A stretch of 64,000 nucleotides of DNA from DATLGB01 sp038232275 (GTDB lineage Bacteria; Actinomycetota; Thermoleophilia; Solirubrobacterales; Solirubrobacteraceae), in the NCBI GenBank assembly GCA_038232275.1, contig JBBSIC010000002.1:39504-103503 (forward strand), read 5' to 3'. The notes beneath the pieces are model-generated. The model searched no databases. It had not been told where the DNA came from and saw only the letters and a program-made list of their open reading frames with translations. The position numbers and the translations under genes were made by a program. Positions 17,014-25,499 of the stretch are shown piece by piece. The stretch's first letter is position 1. Every line of letters starts with the position of its first letter.

Positions 17014-20000
17014 TTGACGTCGCTGGTGGCCGTCCTCGACTCGCAGGGCCGGCGCTACGCCCAGCTCAACGGAGCGGCGTCCTTCGCGGACTATCTCAAT
17101 CGTCCGCGAGCCCGCGAGGATGAGGAGCTGCTCACGGAGCCGGTGCTCGCCGCTCTGCTGGAGCAGGTGCTCGGGTTCCCGGTCGACGCCTACTTCCCGC
17201 AGCTGAGCCGGAGCGGGCTGAAGCCGGACTTCACGCCGATCGATCTCGTCGCCCACCGCTTCGTACTCGACGCCAAGAGCTCGACCCAGGATCTGGCCCA
17301 TCACGAACGTCAGATCCGCAACTACATCGACCAGCGTCACCTCGACTACGGCGTGCTCTTCAACCTGCAGGAGCTGCGCGTCTACCGTCGCGGCGTCACC
17401 GGGCATGACCCGGAGCTGTCCTTTCAGATGCCCCAGCTCTGGCAGGTGGCCCACGGTGAGGCCATGGCGACCGACGTGGTTCCCCGCTTCCTGCGCTTCT
17501 GCGGTCTGTTCGCCCACCGTGCGATGGGACTCGCGGAGAAGATCGAGTTGGTTGCGGAAGCCGACCCCTGGCGTGAGAAGGCGGGTCGCGGCGAGCACCT
17601 CGAGATCGACCTCGAGTTTCTGGTCAGTCAGCTTCGGAGGCTGTCCCGTCAGCTCGCGGACGACGCTGCGAGCCAGCACGATCGCCTGATGCAGGGCCTG
17701 GAGCTGGACCCCGAGCGGGAGCGGCAGCTTCGACTCGAGCTGGAGACGCTGGCCCGCGAGATCGAGCCGGGCATCGACGTATCGGAGCTTCCGGGCGCGG
17801 TAGCCGGCTACCGCGACGCCACGGGCGTCGCGCTCCGGGCGTGGTCGCAGTACCTCATGCGCGTCTCTCAGCTGACCCTCACGCGCATCCTGCTCTATCG
17901 GTCCTGGGAGGACGCGGGATTCGTCGAGGACGCCCTCTATGACGGTGGCTTCGGCCTTGTCTACGAGCGCCTGGGCCAGAGCCTGCGCCGCGTGCTCGAC
18001 GAGGCGTATCTGCGAGGGCGCGAGCGCTACCGCTGGCTGTTCGGCGACGACAACAACTACGACTGGTACCGGCCGCGCGACGAGGCGCTCGGCGATGTGC
18101 TCTACGCGCTCGTGCCCTTCCCATTGGCTCGGCTGGGCGCCGATGTGCTCGGCGGCCTGTACGAGTCCTATGTCGACGAGATCGACCGCGACCGGCTCGG
18201 GCAGTTCTACACGCCGCGCGCGGTGGTCCGGTTCATGCTCGACCGGGCGGGCTTCGCGGGGCCCGAGGGCATCTTCCGCCTCGTCGGCGACGAACGTCAC
18301 GGGCGTCGCATCTTCGACTTCGCGACGGGGTCTGGCGGTTTCCTGGTGGAGGCGGCCCGCAGGGTCATCGACGAGGGTGGCATCGACCTCGACGACCCGC
18401 GGGAGCTGCGCGAGGGACTGCGCGCGATCGTGCGTGGCTTTCACGGCTGCGAGATCAGTCCGTTTCCGTACTACCTGACCGAGGTCAACCTGCTTCTGCA
18501 GGTCTCGCGGCTGCTCGGCCGCCTGCGAGAAGCGGGGGAGGAGGCGGGCACCTTCACGCTCGGCGTCGTCCACACGGATTCGCTCGGCGCGCGATCGGGT
18601 CCCGACGCCAGCCTCGATCGGATGGACCCGCTGCAGCGCGCCGACCAGGCGCTCCTCGCCTCCGATGAGCGCTACGGGATCGTTCCCCTCGACGCAGCCA
18701 AGGAGCCTCGTTTCGCCGAGATCCGCCGTGATGGGGAGTTCGACCTCGTCATCGGCAATCCGCCGTACGTGTTCGAGTCCAGCAACAAGGTCCTCTTCGA
18801 CCGCCTGAGGGCGCTCCCCGGATGGCGGACTGACTACCGCGGCAAGAGCGACTACCTCTACTACTTCCTCGCGATGGCCGCCGAGAAGCTCGCGCCTGGC
18901 GGCCGGCTGTGCGTCATCACTCCCGCGGGGTGGATGAACGCCGGCAACGCGGACTGGCTGCGTGAGCGCCTCGCCTCCGCGCTGCGGCTGGACGAGCTCT
19001 ACCTGTTCGGCAGCATGCGCCTGTTCGCGACGGAGTCCACCGAACGCGACGTCCGGGCCGGGGCGGCGCCGCCGACGGTCGAGAGCGCGATCCTCGTAGC
19101 GACGCGAACCGCTGTTCCGCCGGACCATCGGCTCCGCGTGGTGCTCCTCGAGGACGAGGCCCAGGCGGCTCGCGCCTTCGGGAACGATCCGGCGGCACGC
19201 ATCCCGGATCGAAGCTCGCTGCTGAAGGTCATGGCCGATCGCGCCGGCGGGCGCGTCGGACGTGCGAACGGCATCCTGGTTCATGATCTCCCGCAGGGCG
19301 CTCTTCGGTCGACGCGTCCCTGGCCGATCAAGCACTCGTCGAGGGACACGGCCGCTCGGCTCGTCGCCCATCTCCAGGGGCGGCTCGACGCGCCCCGCAG
19401 TCCCGTGGAGCGATTGGCGAAGCGGTGGTCGGTCTTCCAGGGAATCCAGACGGGTGCCGACGCCTACAGCCGACGGATCCAGCGAAGGCTGCCAGCTCAG
19501 ATGAAGGCCGAGCTCGCGGCTCGTGGGCTCAACACGGGTGACCCGATCCTCGAGCTGCCGCCAGGCCGCGAAGGAGTCGCTCCATGGAAGGATCACCCGG
19601 AGTATCTCGCCCATGCTCCCGAGTCGAGAGCGCTCCTCTACGGCGCCATCGATGACGAGGACTACGTCAGCCTCGTCTGGCTGACGCGCGAGGACCAGCC
19701 TCCTGCCGAGGCGATCGAGGCACTCGAACCGTGGCGCGAGGTGCTCCGCACACGGGCGGAGTTCGCCCGCAACGCGAGACGTCGGTGGTGGGAGACGGCC
19801 TGGCCCCGCGACCGCAAGAGCATGACCGCACCAAAGGTCATCGCGCTGTACCGGACCGACCGCGGGCGATTCGCGCTCGATGAAGAGGGCAGCTGGCAAC
19901 CGTCGATCAAGGCGACGATCGTCACGGGCCGCGAGGTCGGCCTCTCCGTCGCCTACCTCTGCGGACTGCTCAACAGCGAGCTGCTCGACCTCTGGTACGC

Positions 20001-20808
20001 CTTGCGCGGCAAGATCCCCCGCGACGTCTGGCGCAACTACGAGCCCAAGCCGATGAACGAGATGCCGTACCGGCACGTCGAGATCCCGGCGGGGTGGACG
20101 CCCGGTCCGGAGGTTGAGGCGCTGGTGGAGGCTCTCGCCGCCGGGGATGTTGGCGGGGCATCCGATGCTGCCGCCGACCTTCGCCGCACGGTGGGAGACC
20201 CAGGGGGCGCCGCCGACGCCAAGGCGGCGATCGAGCATCTCGTCCGCGCCGTGGCGGCCAACCGCCGCGCGCTCCTGCCCTGGCGGGCGATCGCGCCCGA
20301 GCTCGGCCGCGCGGTGAAGAATCCGTGGCGAACCCACGGCGTGCTCGTGGATTCCGGGGCGGCGCTGCTGACGGTTCCCGACAACCAAGTGCGATCGGTA
20401 CGGCTTGATCCCACGCTGGCCTTGACGGTCGACACCGACGGAGTCCTGGGTCGAGCCGAGCTCGGAGAGGCAGATCTGGTCTTCCGGCACAACCGTCGCG
20501 TCACGGCGAGGGTCACCGGCCCGCCCGACCGCCTGGCTCTTTTGGAACAGGCGGTGCGGAGTCGCCCGAAGATGCTTCCCGATGAGTTGCGGAGCCTTCG
20601 CCTGCCGGACGACCTCGGGGCTTTCCGATCGCGGGTCCTCCGACTCCAGGAGGAGATCGACCACCTTCTGGAGTCGGGACGGATCCTCGTCGAGGCCGTC
20701 GAGCGTCTCGTGTGCGCGCTGTACGCGGTACCCGGCGGATTGACGGAACGGGTCGTCGAGAGCGCGATCGCCCGCTCCGGCATGATCGCCGAGGGCGAAG
20801 AGGAATGA
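17014..20808 (+). CDS. Type IIG-like restriction-modification enzyme (nuclease plus N6-adenine methyltransferase in one chain)
   Basis: This 1264-residue protein carries all parts of a single-chain restriction-modification enzyme. An N-terminal PD-(D/E)xK-type nuclease is suggested by KPDFTPIDL (Asp72) and VLDAKSS (Asp86, Lys88). A helical linker follows. The methyltransferase has motif I DFATGSGGF (435-443) and motif IV NPPY (582-585), the signature for N6-adenine methylation. A target-recognition region with WSVFQGIQTGADAYSRR follows, then a C-terminal helical part. The start is a TTG at 17014, with GTG 17026 as alternative. Such enzymes cut unmethylated foreign DNA and protect host sites. 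Codon use is a little less extreme than its neighbours and remnants lie on both sides, suggesting an acquired island. Confidence 0.85.
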   Translation: MTSLVAVLDSQGRRYAQLNGAASFADYLNRPRAREDEELLTEPVLAALLEQVLGFPVDAYFPQLSRSGLKPDFTPIDLVAHRFVLDAKSSTQDLAHHERQIRNYIDQRHLDYGVLFNLQELRVYRRGVTGHDPELSFQMPQLWQVAHGEAMATDVVPRFLRFCGLFAHRAMGLAEKIELVAEADPWREKAGRGEHLEIDLEFLVSQLRRLSRQLADDAASQHDRLMQGLELDPERERQLRLELETLAREIEPGIDVSELPGAVAGYRDATGVALRAWSQYLMRVSQLTLTRILLYRSWEDAGFVEDALYDGGFGLVYERLGQSLRRVLDEAYLRGRERYRWLFGDDNNYDWYRPRDEALGDVLYALVPFPLARLGADVLGGLYESYVDEIDRDRLGQFYTPRAVVRFMLDRAGFAGPEGIFRLVGDERHGRRIFDFATGSGGFLVEAARRVIDEGGIDLDDPRELREGLRAIVRGFHGCEISPFPYYLTEVNLLLQVSRLLGRLREAGEEAGTFTLGVVHTDSLGARSGPDASLDRMDPLQRADQALLASDERYGIVPLDAAKEPRFAEIRRDGEFDLVIGNPPYVFESSNKVLFDRLRALPGWRTDYRGKSDYLYYFLAMAAEKLAPGGRLCVITPAGWMNAGNADWLRERLASALRLDELYLFGSMRLFATESTERDVRAGAAPPTVESAILVATRTAVPPDHRLRVVLLEDEAQAARAFGNDPAARIPDRSSLLKVMADRAGGRVGRANGILVHDLPQGALRSTRPWPIKHSSRDTAARLVAHLQGRLDAPRSPVERLAKRWSVFQGIQTGADAYSRRIQRRLPAQMKAELAARGLNTGDPILELPPGREGVAPWKDHPEYLAHAPESRALLYGAIDDEDYVSLVWLTREDQPPAEAIEALEPWREVLRTRAEFARNARRRWWETAWPRDRKSMTAPKVIALYRTDRGRFALDEEGSWQPSIKATIVTGREVGLSVAYLCGLLNSELLDLWYALRGKIPRDVWRNYEPKPMNEMPYRHVEIPAGWTPGPEVEALVEALAAGDVGGASDAAADLRRTVGDPGGAADAKAAIEHLVRAVAANRRALLPWRAIAPELGRAVKNPWRTHGVLVDSGAALLTVPDNQVRSVRLDPTLALTVDTDGVLGRAELGEADLVFRHNRRVTARVTGPPDRLALLEQAVRSRPKMLPDELRSLRLPDDLGAFRSRVLRLQEEIDHLLESGRILVEAVERLVCALYAVPGGLTERVVESAIARSGMIAEGEEE

Positions 20809-20810
20809 GG

Positions 20811-21140
20811 CTACGCGCTCGCGCGGCGTCCATCAAACGAGGTCTCGACGTGGCGGCCGCGGCCGGTGGCGTCGCGCCCCCCCCAGCGCGGCCAGGATCC
20901 CGAATCGCCGACAGCAGCCCACAGACGAGGTCCACCACCGCGGCGCCCACCTTCAGCGTCGGCCCGTCCTCCTCGCCCGTCACATGCTTGAGCCCGCCGA
21001 CGGCCTGGGCGAGGAAGCCGTAGCCAGGCAGCGCGCTGGCCGCGTCCGCCGAGATCCCCGAGCAGCATCGTCGCGTAGGGGCCCGCGAGGACGCACGAGA
21101 AGTCGGCGACGAGGAGCCCGTCCAGCGGTGCCGCGCACAC
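20811..21140 (-). pseudogene. Decayed CaiB/BaiF family III CoA-transferase
   Basis: Pieces of a class III CoA-transferase are readable on the minus strand in several frames. The N terminus is PLDGLLVADFSCVLAGPYAT then MLLGDLGG. After a gap of about 60-70 residues comes GYGFLAQAVGGLKHVTGEE and KVGAAVVDLVCGLLSA. Then, in further frames, come ILAALGG, TGRGRHVETS and LMDAARA. The remaining half of the roughly 400-residue enzyme is absent. Deletions and at least three frame changes make it non-functional. It begins three bases after the restriction-modification stop codon. Confidence 0.7.
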
Positions 21141-21165
21141 CGTCCGGAGGCTAGCCTCAGCGCGC

Positions 21166-22290
21166 GTGCGCACGCTCGTCGTCTCCGACCTGCACATCGG
21201 CGCCTCGAGCGGCGTCGACCTCGTTCGCCGGGCCGCGCTGCGCGCACCGCTGATCGACCGACTGCGCGACGGGATCGACCGGCTCGTGGTCCTCGGCGAC
21301 ACGCTCGAGCTGCGCGAGGTGCCCGTCCGGACCGCCACGGACCACGCCGGGCCGTTTCTCGCCGAGGTGGGAGAGGCCCTCGGGGCACAGGGCGAGCTCG
21401 TCTTCGGCGGCGGCAACCACGACCACAACCTCGTCGCCGGCTGGACCGAGACGCACCTGATGCAGGACGCGCCGCACACGATGGGGCTCGACCACCGCAT
21501 CGACCCGCGCGAGGCCGGTCCCATCCCGGCGCAGCTCGCCGCGGCGGCCGCCCCGGCGACGGTCAGCTTCGCCTACCCCGGTCTGTGGCTGCGCGACGAC
21601 GTCTACGCCCTGCACGGGCACTACCTCGACCTGCACACGACGGTGCCCACCCTGGAGCGGATCGCCGCCGGAGCGATGGCGCGCTTCGTCGCCCCGATCC
21701 CCGCCGACCACGCCGCGCCGGACGACTACGAGGCAGTGCTCGCGCCGCTGTACGCGTGGATGTTCGCTCTCGCGCAGCGCTCAGGCGACGGCGTCGTGCG
21801 GGCCAGCTCGGCCTCGTCGGCGCGGGCCTGGGTCGCGCTCGCGGGCGAGGGCAGACGCGCGCATCCGCTCCGCGCCGCCGCGCTCGGCACCGGCCTCTAC
21901 GCGGGGGTCAAGGCACTCAACCTCGCCGGCCTCGGCCCGGTCCGGCCCCAGCTCTCCGGCGCCTCGCTGCGCACCGGCAGCCTCTTCGGCCTCGGGGAGA
22001 CCCTGCGCCGGCTCGGCGTCGACGCGCCGTACGTGCTCTTCGGCCACACGCACCGCTCAGGGCCCTGGCCGGTGGACGACCCCGCCGAGTGGCGCGCGCC
22101 TACGGGCTCCCAGCTGACCAACACGGGCAGCTGGGTCTACCAGCGCCACTTTCTCTCCGACCGCCCGGGGGTCGGCCCCTACTGGCCGGGCGTGGCGGTG
22201 GTCGTCGAGGACAGCGGGCCCCCGCGTCTCGAGCGCCTGCTCGCCGACCGCACCCACGCGGAGCTGGAGCCGCCGGCGAGCGCTGGGTAG
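21166..22290 (+). CDS. Calcineurin-like metallophosphoesterase
   Basis: The 374-residue protein has the five metal-site blocks of the calcineurin-like fold: VVSDLHIG (Asp8, His10), VVLGDTLEL, GGNHDHNL, LHGHYLD and LFGHTHRSG. These bind two metal ions and hydrolyse phosphate esters; the real substrate is unknown. A long insertion between the fourth and fifth blocks (about 150-275) is helical and might be a lid. The GTG at 21166 gives MRTLVVSDLH, the natural family start. It is divergent from the CoA-transferase remnant. Confidence 0.85.
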   Translation: MRTLVVSDLHIGASSGVDLVRRAALRAPLIDRLRDGIDRLVVLGDTLELREVPVRTATDHAGPFLAEVGEALGAQGELVFGGGNHDHNLVAGWTETHLMQDAPHTMGLDHRIDPREAGPIPAQLAAAAAPATVSFAYPGLWLRDDVYALHGHYLDLHTTVPTLERIAAGAMARFVAPIPADHAAPDDYEAVLAPLYAWMFALAQRSGDGVVRASSASSARAWVALAGEGRRAHPLRAAALGTGLYAGVKALNLAGLGPVRPQLSGASLRTGSLFGLGETLRRLGVDAPYVLFGHTHRSGPWPVDDPAEWRAPTGSQLTNTGSWVYQRHFLSDRPGVGPYWPGVAVVVEDSGPPRLERLLADRTHAELEPPASAG

Positions 22291-22402
22291 GGCCTGGGTT
22301 CGGCCGCAGGTGAGCTGGCGGGCCTCGCGCAGGCCGAATGGCGAAGCGAGCGAGATCACCCGGCGCTCGGGGCGCCGCCGCGCGCCGGCTCCAGCATGCG
22401 CC
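22291..22402. other. Short convergent gap
   Basis: This lies between the phosphoesterase stop and the convergent stop of the downstream cassette. No gene or clear hairpin terminator was found. Confidence 0.35.
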
Positions 22403-23242
22403 CTACAGCATCGTGACGGCATCCAGCGCAGCGCCCAGCGTGCTTCGTAGACTCTCAAGCTCAGTGAGGAGGCTATCGATGACCTCCTGCGGGTCCCGTT
22501 CATCGTCGGCTGCCGTGCCGGCTCCGTCGACACCGCGCCCCTCGAAGCCCCAGGCAGCCGCGACGACGTTCGCGAGCGCTTCGGCCGCCGAGACTGCCGC
22601 GGTTTCGTTTGTCACACGCCCGCTGTCGAGGAGATACTCGGCGAACTTCTCGAGGCTGTCCTCGGCGACGAACGGCCCCCGACGCAGGGTATACGCCGAC
22701 CAGCGAACGGCGAGCTGCGCGCGGGCCTCGTCGTCCAAGCTGGCGATCCGGAAGCCGCCGCCATCGAGGGCACCCGCGATGTCGCGGGCGTCAACCATGA
22801 AGCACCGTCGGAGGTCGATGACGCGGTGCTCGTCGAAGTGCTCGTCTGCGGGCAGCGGGAAGCGACCGAAGTTGCTGCCGGCGAGCTCAGCGATGTCGTC
22901 CGTGGTCGCCTCGGCGATCGGCGCGAAGAGCAGACGTCGGTTCGTCGGACCGCCCGTGCCGCGTCCGAGTGCCGTTTCGATGAGGCAGTCGTCGCTGAGT
23001 ACGAGCGCCTGTTGATGAACCCCGTGAGCGAGCACATAATTCGCATCGGCCTTGATGTTGATGCCTGGCAGGAAGAAGGTGAGCTCGCCGTCAACGCCGT
23101 ACGTCTTGCGCGCGAAGGACGCGCCAGCGCTGTCGGCGCCCATCGCTCGGGCGTCCTCGCGTGCGTGGACGTCATAGAGGAACTCCCCGCCGCAGACGTC
23201 CCCGAAGGAGAGCTCCGCGCGACGGGCGGGCGTGTAGGTCAC
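22403..23242 (-). CDS. Second gene of an unknown two-gene cassette
   Basis: The 279-residue protein is soluble and acidic. N-terminal RRAELSFGDVCGGEFLYDVH and the block QQALVLSDDCLIETALG then RRLLFAPIAEAT stand out. A 'hydrophobic-SxxC-acidic' strand followed by a pause and 'L-F-A-P' recalls proteins with a buried LSxxC motif, though I cannot name the family. The C-terminal half is helical (EKFAEYLLDSGRV) and ends in an acidic helix. It overlaps the upstream gene by four bases (ATGA), so the two are a translational unit. The function is unknown. Confidence 0.6.
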   Translation of the reverse strand: MTYTPARRAELSFGDVCGGEFLYDVHAREDARAMGADSAGASFARKTYGVDGELTFFLPGINIKADANYVLAHGVHQQALVLSDDCLIETALGRGTGGPTNRRLLFAPIAEATTDDIAELAGSNFGRFPLPADEHFDEHRVIDLRRCFMVDARDIAGALDGGGFRIASLDDEARAQLAVRWSAYTLRRGPFVAEDSLEKFAEYLLDSGRVTNETAAVSAAEALANVVAAAWGFEGRGVDGAGTAADDERDPQEVIDSLLTELESLRSTLGAALDAVTML

Positions 23243-24090
23243 GGCGAGCGATGGGTGGCGGACTCGCGCGCCATCGTGTTGGCATTGGCATACAGGCCGC
23301 GATCCGCGTGCACTGACAGGCGCCGCCGGGGGCGGAGGAGGTCACCGCGGGCACTGTCTGCCTCAACGCCAGCGTCGCGCACAGTCGGCACGGCCACGGG
23401 TTCAAACGTGGCGTTGCGAAACAGCTCATTCCAGCTTGCCGTATCGATGGCGTCATCGGTCTCGGGCACCGACGCGAGCAGTCCGGGAGCGACGGTCGGC
23501 ACGAGCACCTCCCCCGTCCGGGCGCCGAGCTCGATGAGGTCGCGCGTCACCCACGCTCCGACGGGCAGGGTGGCACGGATGGCGTTCGCCGCCACCGAGA
23601 TGATGTCTCCGGTCTCAGGCAATGCGACGCGGTAGCCGGTCTCCGATACCTCCTCGACGCGTCCGTAGTCGATGCGGAACCGGATGCCGGCGTGGGCGAG
23701 GTGGCGCTCGGCGTTCTTGACCAGGCCGCGCCACTCAGTCAGGGCCTCAAGGGCGCCGTCGATGAGCGCGCCCGCAAGGTCGTCAAGCCGCCAACCCTTG
23801 CGAAGCGTCACTCGCAGCACAGCGGACATGGCCGCGAAGCTCGGGGCCGCGTACAGCCTCTCGGCTGCGGCGAGCACGTGTCGCAGCAGCGCCGCGTCCT
23901 GTGGCGTAGGACGGTCCACAACCAGTGCCGCGGTCGCGAACTCGGGAAAGACGATGGTCTCCTGGCCGTAAGCTTTCACGCGTTCGCCGCGCGGGAGCAA
24001 CCCGCTTGCGATGAGCCGCTGGCGCCGCCGGGGATAGCCGACGACGGCGTCCAACTCGTATTGTGTGAAGAACCCCAGCGTGGTGTCCAT
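23239..24090 (-). CDS. First gene of the unknown cassette, with putative N-terminal helix-turn-helix
   Basis: The 283-residue protein begins FFTQYELDAVVGYPRRRQRL and continues ASGLLPRGERV. This looks like a helix-turn-helix or MerR-like recognition module (residues about 5-50), though weakly. The middle (RLYAAPSFAAMSAVLRVTLR, then a helical stretch) and the beta-rich part RVEEVSETGYRVALPETGD are unassigned. A perfect inverted repeat just upstream (24104-24131) fits autoregulation by a DNA-binding product. The ATG at 24090 is 14 bases from the repeat, so the message has a very short leader. Confidence 0.6.
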   Translation of the reverse strand: MDTTLGFFTQYELDAVVGYPRRRQRLIASGLLPRGERVKAYGQETIVFPEFATAALVVDRPTPQDAALLRHVLAAAERLYAAPSFAAMSAVLRVTLRKGWRLDDLAGALIDGALEALTEWRGLVKNAERHLAHAGIRFRIDYGRVEEVSETGYRVALPETGDIISVAANAIRATLPVGAWVTRDLIELGARTGEVLVPTVAPGLLASVPETDDAIDTASWNELFRNATFEPVAVPTVRDAGVEADSARGDLLRPRRRLSVHADRGLYANANTMARESATHRSP

Positions 24091-24103
24091 AGCCCGAGTC
24101 TAC

Positions 24104-24131
24104 ACAGGCGCGACAACTATGTCGCGCCTGT
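24104..24131. promoter_or_regulatory. Perfect 12-bp inverted repeat, probable operator
   Basis: ACAGGCGCGACA-ACTA-TGTCGCGCCTGT is a perfect 12-bp inverted repeat with a 4-base centre. It lies between the divergent cassette and the PSK-type antitoxin gene. On the minus strand a GCGACA/TAGACT pair with 17-base spacing (TAGACT at 24097-24102) overlaps it, so a bound protein would block RNA polymerase. It could also form a hairpin. Confidence 0.7.
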
Positions 24132-24253
24132 CCGGAGCACGGCGGAGCAGGCGTGTCGAAGAAACGAAGGAAGGGCTCCGCCTGACGACTACGCGGAAGG
24201 CTCTCAGAAGGAGAACGAAAGGCAGATTCCTCCTGGAGAGGTGCACTTCTACC

Positions 24254-24562
24254 ATGGTGCTCAACATCAAAGACTCGGAGACCGACCGTCTCGCGCGCGA
24301 GTTGGCCAGCGCGACCGGCGGGAGCCTCACCGCGGCCGTCGCCATCGCTCTGCGGGAGCGCCTGGAACGTGTGGGCGGTCGTCCCCGCGGTCACGACCTC
24401 GCCGCCGAACTCGACGCCATCGCACTGCGTTGCGCCGCACTACCGGTGCTCGACGGGCGACCTGAGGAGGAACTCCTCGGCTACGACGAGACGAGGAGCA
24501 GGCGCAACTGGCGCGCGCGGCGTGGCGACGCTACGGCAAGGGCCGCCATCCCGCCGGGCTGA
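24254..24562 (+). CDS. VapB-like antitoxin (PSK type) with an altered C terminus
   Basis: From ATG 24254 the product opens MVLNIKDSETDRLARELA and SLTAAVAIALRERL, the standard N terminus of PSK-type VapB antitoxins (Rv0623-like). The usual end is reached at PEEELLGYDE; normal homologues stop within a few residues after LGYDE. Here the frame runs on into RSRRNWRARRGDATARAAIPPG, a shifted read of the adjoining toxin remnant, to 102 residues. The DNA-binding part is intact. It is divergent from the unknown cassette and shares its control region. Confidence 0.7.
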   Translation: MVLNIKDSETDRLARELASATGGSLTAAVAIALRERLERVGGRPRGHDLAAELDAIALRCAALPVLDGRPEEELLGYDETRSRRNWRARRGDATARAAIPPG

Positions 24563-24663
24563 ACTTCGGTGACCTCTTCGCCTACGCGCTCGCCCGCGCC
24601 AGCGGCGAGGAGCTCCTCTTCAAGGGTGGCGACTTCGCACAGACCGACATCGTCGCGGCGTGA
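24493..24663 (+). pseudogene. C-terminal remnant of a VapC toxin
   Basis: In a different frame from the antitoxin, this DNA reads QAQLARAAWRRYGKGRHPAG then LNFGDLFAYALARASGEELL and FKGGDFAQTDI, ending at TGA 24661-24663. This is the last third of a PIN-domain VapC (Rv0624-like), including the final acidic residues. The first about 85 residues, with two of the four metal-binding acids, are gone, and no start codon is present. The toxin cannot be active. Confidence 0.75.
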
Positions 24664-24708
24664 ACAGCCCGCGGATCCGCCGGCCGCCCTGCCGCGAACG
24701 ATCCCGAC

Positions 24709-25449
24709 CTAGGCCAGCGCCGGGGTGAAGCAGGTGGCGAGGATCTCGACGCCCGCGCCGGCGAGGATCTCGAGCTCGCCCGCCGTGTGGCGGGGATGCT
24801 CGATCGCCGTGTAGACCCCGCAGCCGTCGACGCCGACCGTGCGGTCGCCGACGCGCACCGCGCCCGTGCCGGTGCAGACCAGGTGCACGCCGCCGGCCTC
24901 GTAGGGCCCCAGGTGGGCGCCCTTGCAGTCGGCGGTCTGGCGGGGCAGCTCGACACCGGGGACGTCCTCGGGGCGGACGGGCGGCAGCGGGTCGACCTCG
25001 AGGCCGAGCAGCTCGCCGATCTCGCGCTCGGTCTCCTCGTAGGCGCCCTCGCCGTAGTGCAGCGAGTAGAGCGTCTGCTCCGGGTGCCACAGGTAGCGCG
25101 CCGGCCAGCCCGCGTTGCCGTAGAGGTCCCACAGCTCGAGCCCGGAGTCGATCGCGACGGGGTACTGGATGCCCAGCCGCGCGACGGCGGCGGCGATCGC
25201 CTCTGGCTCGCGCGAGCAGGCGAAGCCGCCCGTGTGCACGCCGATGACGCGCAGGCCGTGCTCGGCGTAGCGCGCGTGCCAGGCCTTGAGGTAGGGCAAC
25301 GTCCGCAGCGAGTTGATCCGGCAGAAGTCCCAGAACTCGACGAGCACGGGGCGGCCGCGCTGCTGGTCGGCGCGCAGCGAGGCGACGTTCAGCCACGGCA
25401 GTCCGCGGGAGAACGGCGGCAGCGTGATCTCGCTCTCGAACGTGCGCAT
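24709..25449 (-). CDS. Thioredoxin-fold (redoxin/TlpA-like) protein lacking the CxxC pair
   Basis: The 246-residue protein opens with a TlpA/DipZ-type domain. The segment LVEFWDFCRINSLRTLPYLK aligns with the usual FWTYxCINCLRTLPYL. At the two catalytic cysteine positions it has Arg44 and Ser47, with only one cysteine (Cys43) a residue early, so the redox pair is lost. The rest of the fold is there: GLRVIGVHTGGF, YPVAIDSG, WPARYLW. The C-terminal 80 residues are a separate beta-rich part (HLVCTGTGAVRVGDRTVGV). There is no signal peptide, so it is probably cytoplasmic. A binding or regulatory role seems likelier than redox catalysis. Confidence 0.65.
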   Translation of the reverse strand: MRTFESEITLPPFSRGLPWLNVASLRADQQRGRPVLVEFWDFCRINSLRTLPYLKAWHARYAEHGLRVIGVHTGGFACSREPEAIAAAVARLGIQYPVAIDSGLELWDLYGNAGWPARYLWHPEQTLYSLHYGEGAYEETEREIGELLGLEVDPLPPVRPEDVPGVELPRQTADCKGAHLGPYEAGGVHLVCTGTGAVRVGDRTVGVDGCGVYTAIEHPRHTAGELEILAGAGVEILATCFTPALA

Positions 25450-25499
25450 GATGCGCCGTCACGCTAGATGAGCGCGACTGCGCTCGCGGGCCACTGGGT

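Noticed and set aside
16672..20664. A 1330-codon open frame on the minus strand
   Set aside because: It mirrors the restriction-modification gene. Only its final 79 codons (16672-16911) have gene-like sequence outside that gene; the rest is a shadow of high GC content.
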